From Isoetes taiwanensis (lineage: Eukaryota; Streptophyta; Lycopodiopsida; Isoetales; Isoetaceae), in NCBI GenBank assembly GCA_021234155.1, contig JAJEKV010000070.1, positions 6,805,971-6,869,970 on the forward strand: a stretch of DNA of 64,000 bases. The letters are read 5' to 3'. Position 1 is the stretch's first letter; every line of letters begins with the position of its first letter. Positions 23,106 to 34,114 of the stretch are shown one piece after another. The notes under the pieces were generated by a model. That model saw nothing but the letters and a program-made list of their open reading frames with translations. It was not told where the DNA came from and made no database searches. The position numbers and the translations under genes were made by a program.

Positions 23106-26100
23106 CATCTATCACATTGAAACCCTTTCTTCTTAACAATAATATCCTTAATTTTGAACGCAAAAAAAGACACAATTTGTTGGAAGAACTACTCTCATAT
23201 TCCTTCTAGAGCTTACCAAATGCATCCTTCCTTTTATAAACATTATCGAATCCTATGCCTATGCTATATAAAATGATTAATGCCATGTGACAAAAACTGT
23301 ATGGGCTTCTGGGTCTCAAGCCACACTCCATTAAAAAACAATAATGGGATTAATTATTCCAAAATTTCTGTGCTGCATTTGTTATGTCCAACTTAATATA
23401 TGTGGGGCGAGTATTAAGAAGATCATATCCAAAGATGCAAACCATACAAAGCTACATGATTGTGACAAGGATTGACAAGAAATAAGAACCTTACAAACAA
23501 AATGTGCTCTTCCTCCTCAATCGCCTGGGCCCTAAATCTCGGGATATTGATCTTATAATTGGGGTAGCCATGGGTACCTTTGCCTCCACAATGAGTAATT
23601 TTATCTCAATACACATGAAAGTAATGTTGAACTAGCAATGCTTCAGATCCACCACAAGACATTAGCTCTAAAATTGATTGAAAACAAGAAGTAAACTTTT
23701 GTTAAGAAAGTAGAATTAGAACTCGCCATTATTGCCTCATATATCACTCTCAAGAGAAGCTTTCCGAATCGCAAGTCATTCTTCCTCGAATCCAACAACA
23801 TGAGCATCCAAAAACCTCAAAATGGCAATTATCAGAAAGCTAGGACTAAGTGTGTACAAAGTATATGAAGTTGGACTCTATATTCAATATATAAAGTCAT
23901 AGGAGACTCAGGGTGGGTATGCAATCCACAACCTGATGAAATGAAATGAATCAGACATCAATTAGACAATGAATATGGTAATACTAAGATTAATTGCTTG
24001 GAGACTAAAACCCAATGGAGACATGTCAACACGCCAAAGATAAAGCTTTGCTTAATATTGTGCTCAAGGTTTACAAGTAGTTAATCAAATTGCAGCATCA
24101 TCCCAAAATGGGTATATCACAACCGCAATGGAAATGCGTGGATATAGTTTAATAAAAAGACTTGCTACTGTATCATGAATTTAAGGATATTGTGTTAAGG
24201 TCGAGAAAAATGGGCACCATATCCAAATTCTACAAATAAATTTAGAAAGCCCTAGCCTCAGATGTACCATATATAGCAAAATTGGAAACATAAACGCATA
24301 AGCAAGCGCTTCATTTGTAACTTAAGGAAAGATAGCCTATATAGTTGCACCCAAAAAGACTAGTCACTGAACACAACTCACCACAAACTCCAAATTTCTA
24401 AGACCTAGTTAGTTCCCAACAAATTTAGAGGAGACGCAACTAAGGATTGGTAAGAATAGCGACAAACTGCGGTATCTGCATGACGCTTTTAACTTAAAGA
24501 ATGGAGCTTTTGGCAAGGCAAGGACCGCAGCCACTTAACCGAGTCAAGTAACCAATTGAGAATGAACTACAAGGAAACAATTGGGAATTGTAAGTTAATC
24601 CATTGCCTAGACATGATTTTGCCTATGCTTGTTCACACCTCGCTACTAAATTGCTGTTCGACTGATAAAGGCTCTGATAAAACTTGTCCATCCTGCCTAA
24701 ATTGCTTTTTGAATCGCTTTGCATGTGGCCCAAAAGTACGTAATGCTTACACAAATATCTAAGCAATAGAATAGAGGGATACAAGACAAACTCAGAGGTA
24801 GAAACTACTTATCCAAAAGATCGCGATGCAAATCACAAGATGCAAGTAGGGTTCCATGCAAAAACAAGAGATTTGTGTTGTTACATAAAAGCTGACATAA
24901 GGTAATATCAATAGGTCGCATATAAGGGAGTATCAACAAAGCTATCTAATTGATGTGGAGAATGCCCTAAAGTTTTGTCCTTGGAATCATAAGACCCAAG
25001 ATATATAAGCCAACCGCTTATATAGTAGTGTAATAAAACATCGCTACTTCACTTACAATCGATTCGGTAGGACTACATAATGCAAAAGAACTAAGGCATT
25101 ATGGTAACAAGGATGTAAGGCAAAATGCAAGCACAAGGCAAAATACATTTTGAACTCTATAATACCTTACGTAATCAGTTTCTAAATGTGAAGATTCCTT
25201 ACTACACCTGCATAGGAACATCACAACCATCCTGACTCGAGAATTAAAATGGCCTTATAATATTATAGGAGATGAAGTACGTAACTCAAGACTAACGCTA
25301 AGGCCCACAATATAACTCCGAGCTTGTGGACTCAAAGCACCACAAAGACGGCCGTAGTGCTAACTACAAGATTTGGCCAAAAATATATGAGAGCTCAAGA
25401 CACTAAAAGAGTTTCTAGAACACAACCGAGCCAAAGCCAGCGTAGCACTTCAAACTTGTATTGGCATACCTGCACTTTATAAAAAGAAAGGTATGTTGTC
25501 ATGACAATGAAACAAACTTAAGTGGCTTCCAAGCATGGCTCCAAAAAGGAAGGCGAGATAAAGCTTTCATCGTGGCTTCGCATCTGCTGACTGAAAAATT
25601 CCCGCACAATTGCATTCGAATTTGGATGCAGAGGAAATAAATATCATGAAACAAAGTTTTACATCGCCAAACATTGTTATATATTTAAAACAACCTACAC
25701 ACAAGAACATGAACAAGAAATACTCTTTGGAACCGGATGAATTACGTGGGAAAAAAAAATAAATTAACACTACATCTCATAAATACCATATTCGGGTTGG
25801 GTGATGATCATAGCTAGGGTCAACAATAGATCATTAGAACTAACATGCCTCTAAAGAAGCAAGCTTGAACTAGCAAAAACTAGGACTTTAAGTAAAAATC
25901 CTAGCCCAGAAGGAAAACGTCCGCCTTAGAACTCGTGAGTGATGCCGCTGGTATCAAATGACTCCCCCAAGGCCGCAGCAGATCACAAGGAAAACCTACA
26001 ATCGAGCAGCTCTCGGTTGATAATGAAGCCCTAACCTCAGCAAAAATAAAAATCAAAGCAAAAAAGTGAACTCTAAAAAGTATAAAAGATGTAGCATCAC

Positions 26101-26336
26101 TCGACTAAGAGGCTTATCAAACAACTCCAGCTTGAAAATTAACAATGCAGGAAATGGTCAAAAATAAGGGCAACTACACATAGACCATGAAACTTCAATT
26201 CAACACAAATTTATCAGCCGATGCAAAGCCGCGACAAAGAAAAGAAAAAGGAACTAGGTAAGACGATTTAAACGACGGAGCATCACAATCTAGACTTAGG
26301 TAAGACCGACGCGGACGCTAAATGACTCCGAGATCA
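23106..26336. other. A-rich non-coding stretch, no gene seen
   Basis: No frame here exceeds about 70 codons and none resembles a protein family. The strand is A-rich and C-containing in the way reverse-oriented intron or LTR DNA often is. No repeat boundaries were located apart from those listed. Confidence 0.45.
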
Positions 26337-26476
26337 CAATCGACCAAAGGGAGAGGCTATTAGACGCTGATAAGTGATGAACTATGACAAGATGGATATA
26401 TATACCTATAGAGGACCTTTCTAACTAGCTCATAGGTTTAATTTATCCGCTATCTTAAAACTATAAATCGCATATT
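26337..26476. repeat. Dispersed repeat of about 140 bp, copy B
   Basis: Partner of 21074-21216, same orientation, about 5.3 kb away. Shared blocks are GACCAAAGGGAGAGGCTATT, AACTATGACAAGATGGATAT and GCTATCTTAAAA. If both mark ends of one unit, they bracket the duplicated A-rich block between 21 and 26 kb. Confidence 0.8.
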
Positions 26477-26970
26477 CCTTGGTAGAAGAAATATGCAACT
26501 AATATGAGTGTCGACAAGAAACGCCATCACATCCATGCAAGCATCGTAAACAAAGAAATGAAATAAAACATTTCCAAAATGCGTGCAAGGAACGCTGATC
26601 ATGTATCCTTGCGTAAGCAATGCGAAAGTAAGTTTCATTACTAAAGAAGTCAAGGAAATTAAGTACCGTGGATTTTCTTGAGCACTCTAAACCTTAAACT
26701 AATAACCATGCATCAATAAATATCGCTGTCGCATCCTTTCCCAACCTCTTTTCATTGAAATTTAAGGTATGAAATGGTGTCAGCGACCAAAGGTCGGTGA
26801 ATAAGGAAATTACCTTCTCTCAGGGCGCGTGATCGAGACATGATGTTTGCTTTTGTCGGGCGCCTAGGAAATTTCATATGAGAAAAGCTTTGATCGAAAA
26901 ATCGCTAAAAGCTTTATATAGGTCGAGACGCTTCCGGCCATAAATGCCTACCATAAACGTCTCAATATAA

Positions 26971-27276
26971 TTGCAGACGCGTCGATCTACACGTACATTT
27001 ACTCGACTACAAGATTTAATTCTCACAAATAAGCATTTATTCGATGGCTTAAGGGATAAAGGCATCATACTTTATGCCCTCATCTTAATGTCCCGCTATA
27101 ACCGTTCCCCATATAAATGCGCTTGGCATGAAATTACACGTGGAAAGCGAAAGGTAATCACAAAATTAAGTTGTTCGTCCGATGGAGACAGCCTCATGCT
27201 TCGTGACTTGGTACTAACCGTACGCAAGTGGACTGGAAAGGAATTGCCTCTAATTATGCCACCGGCTAAATTGTGA
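26971..27276 (+). CDS. Possible small ORF, 101 codons, unassigned
   Basis: ATG-initiated plus-strand frame with a balanced, protein-like composition (for example MSRYNRSPYKCAWHEITRGK, then LMLRDLVLTVRKWTGKEL). It is uninterrupted in an AT-rich setting. A minus-strand frame of 64 codons overlaps its start (26874-27068). No family is recognised. It may be an exon or a transposon fragment. Confidence 0.25.
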   Translation: MQTRRSTRTFTRLQDLILTNKHLFDGLRDKGIILYALILMSRYNRSPYKCAWHEITRGKRKVITKLSCSSDGDSLMLRDLVLTVRKWTGKELPLIMPPAKL

Positions 27277-27279
27277 TTA

Positions 27280-28140
27280 TCTTATTTGAATTTAGAAATC
27301 AAATTTCAGCTTAAGGCATCTTTCTGCCTCAAAGCTCCCTCATTCCAAAACCAAAACTCATTGCCTTGAGATTTCAAGCAGAGGCTAAGGAGGCTTACCG
27401 TGGCCGAATCTAAATTTTGCATTTGATCACATCTAAGTGCGTGAAAACAGTAAGAATCATGTCCACCGTGATGGTTTGATATGCATTGTTCTTGTTTTAA
27501 TCAAGTAATTGCTTTGTTCTTGTTTTCGACAATATTGTTCATCTGCATCATTTCAATGATAAATCACTAACTTGTAATTATTTAGTCCCATAAATTGATT
27601 TAATGGTTCTAAAATTTCAGATGGACTAATGCTTTCTCCTACTTTTTGGGGACAAGATTGTTCGTCTAGGATGATATGTTGCACGAAGCTCTACTTGTTG
27701 CATCTTCAATTTACAAAGTTTGATCTTTTACTCATGAACTCTTTTATGCCTTTACCAGGGTTCCGCCTAAAATTAATCCACATTGACATATGCCCCTCAA
27801 TACGCCCTGTCTACACTAATTCCAACCTCTTTCTTTGTCTTCAATACGTCATTCAATGAGTAATTCCATTCAAATTTACTTGTCGTAAGAATGGTCCTGT
27901 TGTTTTCTACAAGTATCTTCCTTGCCACATGGATAAAATGCAAGTTGCTTTGATCACGCTAGATAACTCGCAACATGATGTAACCTCATAAAACACTTCA
28001 TTTTTACTACGTATAAGTTAGACACCACATATCTTTGAAACTCTTTTGTTCAATCAGATCAAGTACACGCTTTTAATAGAGCACCGAGGGAAATTCTCGA
28101 ATAGGTTCTCATTAGTGGCGATTGGACCTGCTGCTACGAG
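27280..28140. other. AT-rich stretch, no gene seen
   Basis: Only short T-rich frames are present. Nothing recognised. Confidence 0.4.
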
Positions 28141-28594
28141 CCGTATCGCAGCGGGCGCATCTAACGCAGCCATTAATTTTCGTGTACATTGACTCACGCC
28201 GCCTTGGCCACATCGCGTATAGTGTTCCATGAAATCGCCCGCATTTCTAACAAAGATTCTATTTTTGTTTACATGATAGGATGGAGCAATTGAGGTCCAT
28301 TTTATTCAATGGGTCGAAGGTCGCAGAGGCTCGTTTACACAACTTCACCTGCTAAGCACCGCACTTGCCCTTGCCCGAGGGTTTCTTGGCTCTGCGGGAA
28401 GTCATTCTTGATGGGGAGTATTCCGTTGCCTTTATCCGGAATCCGAGATTGCAATACTTGCGCAGTCCGTGAGGGGAGTTTCATCCTCGCGGGCCGAGAG
28501 AGATGTGATCGCGACGAAGATAACACCGCCGCCTCCACCCGCCCGGACAGATAAAGAGTAATGAATTCGGTTGTCGCTGGAGGATCCCACCTAA

Positions 28595-28999
28595 TTGGCC
28601 CGCTTCAAGACATCAGCCATGGTGGTATCTCCAGGGAAGAACTTGTCGAGAAGAATTGCACACTTTTGCATGAATGCCGATATGCCTTATGGCTTCTGGG
28701 TGGTGATCATCTTCACCGATCCTAATCAGCAAATTTGCCGATACCGATTAGTTGATGACTTCCCCGGCCGCCACCGGATGAAGCTTATGCCCCATGCCAA
28801 AAGACCGGCCAATGAGATGTCGTGCTTAGGCTCGATGCCGCATTGTACGATCCGGGGTGGGAAGTGGTCGAATGCCTTGGTGTTAGTAGACAATGTAGTC
28901 AGGTTCATTGTTCATAAAGACCGCTGCAGACACATTGAAGCAGTAAATCCATATGCCATGCAAATTGATGTCGTAAAAGGCACCCAAAAGGATGTATAG
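28595..28999 (+). CDS. Unassigned ORF, 134 codons
   Basis: A plus-strand frame of 134 codons in a locally GC-richer patch (28.1-29.0 kb). It contains DMPYGFWVVIIFTDPNQQ, which by eye recalls the DIPYGF motif of the methyltransferase-like remnants, but the flanking residues do not match them and I treat the likeness as chance. A minus-strand frame (28726-28908) is also open over the same DNA. Either strand, or neither, may be coding. Confidence 0.3.
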   Translation: MARFKTSAMVVSPGKNLSRRIAHFCMNADMPYGFWVVIIFTDPNQQICRYRLVDDFPGRHRMKLMPHAKRPANEMSCLGSMPHCTIRGGKWSNALVLVDNVVRFIVHKDRCRHIEAVNPYAMQIDVVKGTQKDV

Positions 29000-30560
29000 A
29001 ATGGTGAACCGACTCCACGGAAGTCGGTGTGACCAAAGCCTGCAGAAAGATCATGGCAAATTTCCATATTTGAGTTTCAATCTTCGATTTGTTGTATGAG
29101 AAGATGCCGCGCTAAACTTCTAACCGCGAGATTGCAGCATGCGACCTTCCGAACTTGACCTGCATCAGAGGACCACATTTGTTTTAATATGTTAGATGTT
29201 TGTTCAGAGAACGGATGTGTGAAGATGCTCATGCTAAATAAAGGTGTTTGTGTGAAAGCATGGCATATAGTATATGGTATTCCAATGTCCACTTTCTAGT
29301 GGCTTAAGAGTTTTCCTTGCTGGTCAGCGTAGAAAGGTCGAACATGGGGAACATGGGTACCTAAAAAGCTAAGGTCCTACACTCTACAAAGGCCGTGGCC
29401 GCTTGCGTATATAGATGAGAACGCCGAGACAATGCCCCACAGACGAAAAATCAGTAATCAAGGTGTAAGAGAGAGAATGCAAGAGGCTCCCTCTACTCTA
29501 ACCAAGAAGGACATTCTTCATGAGGTGAACGCCAATGTGAAGGAGATGACAAAAAGGTGTCTCTCACTCAATATTTCACGCGGGTGGGAAGCAAGGATCA
29601 TAACGCAGGTTGCAATAGCTAAAAAGGATAGCTTTCTAAGTGCGTACATGTATTGTAATCAAAGAAAATGGCTACGACAAGAGATCCATGGAGAGAAGAG
29701 AGTTGTAGATTGAAAGGAAGGCACACATGACCGCCTGCATCTCTTTGTAGGAGCTTGTATCGTCATGGAGAGCTCCCATCGCATCACTGCAATGCAGCGC
29801 TTTACCATTATACATGATAAAATGACCAAAACAAGACCATGATTCCAAGACTAGAGAAACTAGCAAAGCCGTGCGATGGAGAGGTGAACGCTTTGAAAGT
29901 TAGTGTGACTCCGTGCAATCGATGTATGGCCATGGCAATGTGTGCATTAAGACATTTCTCACTAGACCTGGAAGGATGATTCAAACTTTCAAGTGTTGGT
30001 TCCGAATCATGCTATCAAAACACTAGAGGATACTTCCGAAGATAATTGGGGCCACTCGGAGAGAAGAAGAACGCCCTCGGGGGCATGTGGGTTGCTGCAC
30101 TCCTCAATAAAGGCCGGGTTGAAGACCAAAAAGGCAACTGCGATCAAGTAAGACTTTGTAGCACTCGCTAAGGAAGCATCGTAAGACTTGATGTTACCTA
30201 GGCTTAATTATACTTAACTAGACAATTAAGTACTGGTAGAATAAGAACAGATATCTCTTCTATCTATCCTATCTTGTGTGGTTGGGGGTATTTGATCGAT
30301 ACAGCCTGGATGGTAGGCCACACTCATGATGACATTGATGCACTATTCGGTAACTATTCAACATTAATGCTAGTTCATGCTCTTAACTCTTCCAGAACTA
30401 ATGCAATCGTTCGGTGAATGTAGCACCTAAGGCACCAATGTTGCCGGTTCCTGATTGGAAGGGTTCTTCGGCGATACATCTCGATATAAGAAGGATCGCT
30501 TTGGTTGGTCACCGGAGCCGCGGTTGTTTAAGTTTTGTATGAATGATGGATGGCCGTGAA
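29000..30560. other. Mildly coding-like, unassigned
   Basis: Short frames occur on both strands (29432-29713 plus, 93 codons; 29672-29866 and 29077-29292 minus). Translations are not low-complexity, but I recognise no domain and cannot choose a strand. Confidence 0.25.
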
Positions 30561-30564
30561 TGTA

Positions 30565-31303
30565 TTACAATATGAGACCGTCATAGAGAATGGCTGCTGT
30601 GAGAAGGGTATTCGATGGAAAGCGTATGACAATGGTTTCCCCATTGATACCGACCGGGTCGCCTAAGACTTTAAGCCATATGCAAGTCTCTAAAGACATA
30701 GGAGCATTGAGGTCGCCCATTATGGCACATGGTGCATTGGCTAATATCTCCGTGGCTGGTGTGAACTCAGAGTCCAATACCTAAGCACATGAACGCAGGG
30801 TCATAGACTACCGGTGCGGCGATGCGTGTTCTAGGTGAAGTACCCCCGCACGCAGAATTCCGGTCTCGCCTCGCATGCTGCAAGTTGTGCTTGACGCAGC
30901 CTGAATCTATTCGTGTTGATCGATATGACGCCTCCAATCGCTTCATGGACCCGCTAAGGATAAACACAAGAACGCTAGCTGGAAATATTTGATCCATACC
31001 AAGATGTACGTAGTTGTATGTTTCTTCTTGTAAGACCAACAGATGCATGTCCTACATGGGTAGCCGTGATGCGAAGAGGATCCACACAAGATCCCACTGC
31101 CCCTCATTATAACGAGGTTTTTGTTTCTTGGTGGGAGCCCTGCATAGGAAAGGCACCTGCATCACCAACAATATCGACCGGCCGGGCATAAAAAATGGAG
31201 GCTCTAATCCTAATGATTGCACTAATGCTATCACTCTCCTCAAAATCTGATGGGGACTATGCTTGGTTTGTGGAACCACATTATTGGTTCCGAGCACTGC
31301 CAT
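30565..31303 (-). pseudogene. Coding-like minus-strand block with CAIMGDLNAP
   Basis: Three consecutive minus-strand frames (31052-31303, 30767-31048, 30565-30777) together read as a broken ORF. In order they contain LLVLQEETYNY and then NAPCAIMGDLNAP. The order LQE-T ... GDLNA resembles motifs of an apurinic-type endonuclease from a LINE. No reverse transcriptase was found downstream on this strand, and the surrounding residues are not convincing, so this stays a weak suggestion. Confidence 0.3.
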
Positions 31304-31479
31304 CAGAGGGAATCCAAATACGTGGAATTGCTTGCTAAAGAGGCATCCGAGGATGGAGATGAAAACTTGAGTCTACAGTACATTAAAGCATTTCTATTTT
31401 AATGCTCTACTTGGGTAGACATACAAGTATCCCTTTGTGCTCTTATGTATAGGATTTTATATCCCGTGAACATCACTAC

Positions 31480-32465
31480 AATAGACTATTTATTATTCAT
31501 TATGCCTTTGCATTTTTCATATCTCAACACAAGAGCTCTTACACTATACAATGTTGAACAGTGATTCATTCATCATCAATACCAGAGAAGATCCCCGAGA
31601 CCATAGCTACGCGCCGTGAAGCCAAATCAAATGGATCATAACATCGAATTGGCTCAGGCAACGAATCACCAAAGTTTCTGTAGGGATCAAGAAGAAGACC
31701 CCCGCCTAGGCAAACTCACAAGACTTTGAAAGTGGTCATCGAAAGCACTTGACGCCGATGTGGTAGAATCGGGATGAAGGCTTAAAAATCCATGGGGATG
31801 AAATGAACTCTTAGCCCCTAAGTGAGAAGCTTTTATAGTGAAGTAGAATTATTGAGGTGAATTATTAGTAGACTTACCGCCATTATTGCGCGGTGTATAA
31901 GATCAAGTATACATACAAGTATAATACATCTTTCTCGTGATGGATATGTCTATGCTTTTAAAATATGGGCCTATAGGTGCTCATACCATTATTATATCAT
32001 AAAACAAATACAATAGTCATCAATGATACCATTTATGCTTATTATATCCTTAGTATATGTGTGATTCACTCATCATCAAACACCAAAGCTCGTGGATGTC
32101 TACCTCATAGATTCCCCGACGTGAAGCCAAGAATGTGTGGACCACACAACATCAGTGAGCTTCTGTAAGCACTAGCAAGACGGTCACTTTGGGATTGGAC
32201 ATGGATCAAGATTACTACCCATTTCTAGCTTATCTGCTCAGATCAAGCAGGCTCAAGTAGCACTTGAAAGATCTGGGATGTGCTCGGACGAGGCATCGAG
32301 GAAGCCATAGAAGATGAAATGACCTCTACCCCTAAAGTCGAAAGCTATTTTTATGAAGGAAGTAAAATTATTGATGAATTATTGGTGTAGAATAGGGCCA
32401 CATTATTGGCTTTAAGCAAGCATCAATGCATATGTACAAGTATAACACATAATTTGTATGTGCAT
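31480..32465. repeat. Tandem duplication, unit about 550 bp
   Basis: Two diverged direct copies, about 31480-31945 and 32040-32465. Shared blocks in order are GTGATTCA(T/C)TCATCATCAA, GTGAAGCCAA, a GGATCAAGA block, GAAGATGAAATGA or GGGGATGAAATGA, CCCCTAA, GAAGC..TTTTAT, GAAGTA(A)AATTATTGA, TGAATTATT and ACAAGTATAA(T/C)ACAT. Differences are large, so the event is old. Confidence 0.75.
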
Positions 32466-33071
32466 ATGTGTATACCAATTTTCACTCCCATGTTTCTTGG
32501 GCTCTAGGAACTAGGTGAAAATATTTGTGCTTGAGCAAATTAGTCAGGCTTAAAATTCCTAAAATTATGCTATTTTCTCCACTAATAAATCATGCTTTGG
32601 AAAAGTCATGGCCAAGGAATTCACATTAGATCTAAAATGTACAAGGAAGCTAAGATCGCAGTTCTCATTTGCACGCCGGTTTTTCTACATTTTTTGGTCT
32701 TACAACATGTTTCTCAGAGTCGAAGACATTGTCACCGCCGTGCCGAAGTTAATGAAGCAAAATGCAACCTAGAGGCCTCGAGGAGCAAGCTTCTATACCC
32801 AAGCTGTACCCACTCCTATAGTATCATCGAGAGCACGCCAAGCAACTTCTGGGTCAGGGTAAGTTTTGCTGTACATGTTCTATGTTTGAAGCTTTTCTCA
32901 CAAGATTCTTGGCGTAAAGAAAAAGGCTAACTACTGGATTTTTAAACCTCGGGTTCAGAGGGCTAAGGAAGAGAGAGGCAGAGACTTAAGGCTATCGAAC
33001 AGTGAAAAAGAGGTCACGACCGGCAAATGGATTAATTTTTTATGAAAGATTTACAATGTTTGGTCAGGACC

Positions 33072-34110
33072 GCTTGTACAGAGTTGTTCGCGGTGACCGC
33101 GACGAGGTCGGGGACACTTTTTAGACAAGCGCACTTTACATTATGCATTGCAGATATTCCCTATGGTTTCAAAAATTCATGACAACACTTTGACGCAGGA
33201 GGCTTTCACGCACGCGTAAGTCCGGGGCTTTTGATGGCTCGAAGGAAGTCACCTTTATCTCGCTAAATCGAGGGTCATCATTTTCCATTCCGACCTACGC
33301 ATCGCATGCCTAAGCTTAAATCCTATGGGAGCCGCTCAGAACGCCAAATTTCAAAAATCATATGGTAAGCTTACATTCAACGCTTTTTAGTAACTCCATG
33401 GTATGAATTTATACCTCACAATCAGCTTCTAAGGTTTAAATTTAAATGGCAAGGCAATGTTTGTATAAATTTATACGAAGCTTGTCATTGCGGTATAAAT
33501 TTATACAGCTAAGGCAACCCCTCGTATAAATTTATACCACCACACTATCACAACCTTATTTTCCTTTGTTTTCATTCTACTAATATTTAATTGTTGTATT
33601 GTTTTAAGGTGCTTAAAACAAACGCCAAGGGTCATGGTGGTGGTCCAAGGCTAGTTGAGTTGTTTTGTTATTTTTCATATAGGTTTCTACTTGCCAAGTG
33701 GGACACCAAAAAACCATGGTTCATTTCTAACACGCTAGAATGAGAAGATTCCTCCCTCGCTAATGCTTTTCTTTTAGTTCCTACTGCTTTGCAGAATTAT
33801 ATGACCCACAAATGCATAAGCATACCGTGGTGTCCCAATATCGTAAAACCACAGAGGCTTATTAATAATTTGATACAAAGGGTTTTCGCCCCGGAGAATG
33901 GATATTAGATGCATTTTCTTCGGATCGTGCACTACGCCAGCTTTGGCGCTTGCCAGGGCGCAATGTCGCCTCTCACGCATAGACCTGCATAAAGTAAGTT
34001 TCATCGTAATCCGTAATAAGCTCTTTGTGAATCCTTTCTCGATGAAAACGCAGGAACTGGAGCAAAGAACGGTGCCGGCGTTAAAGGCAATATTATATAC
34101 GTAACCACCC
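33072..34110 (+). pseudogene. Broken amino-methyltransferase-like gene, permuted motif order (copy A)
   Basis: Plus-strand pieces in three frames give VVRGDRDEVGDTF (33083-33121), FTLCIADIPYGF (33135-33170; DIPYGF at 33153-33170), then RVIIFHSDL (33271-33297). After a gap come FAELYDPQMHKHTVVSQYRK (33788-33847), GEWILDAFSSDR (33893-33928), GRNV, and KVSFIVIRNKLF (33985-34022). DIPYGF fits the DPPY-type catalytic motif IV of amino (N6-adenine/N4-cytosine) methyltransferases, and LDAFSSDR fits a decayed motif I (usually FxGxG). Motif IV before motif I is the beta-class order. The first half closely matches the minus-strand copy at 58358-58645. Frameshifts and stops show it is dead. A GTAAGC-type donor at 33365 and TTTTAG acceptor ending at 33777 could mark an intron in the gap. 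Confidence 0.7.
33411..33537. repeat. Palindrome cluster 3: GTATAAATTTATAC
   Basis: Three perfect 14-bp palindromes lie at 33463-33476, 33493-33506 and 33524-33537, with a one-mismatch form (GTATGAATTTATAC) at 33411-33424. A form with an inserted C lies near 34300. The cluster sits in the gap between the DIPYGF half and the DAFSSDR half of the methyltransferase-like remnant, inside the possible intron. Nearby TTTAAATTTAAA (33435-33446) is also palindromic. Confidence 0.9.
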
Positions 34111-34114
34111 ACTC

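Noticed and set aside
28595-28999. Third methyltransferase-like copy, from DMPYGF
   Set aside because: Residues before and after do not align with the two real copies (no GDC/GDR box, no IFHSD block), so the hexapeptide match is probably chance.
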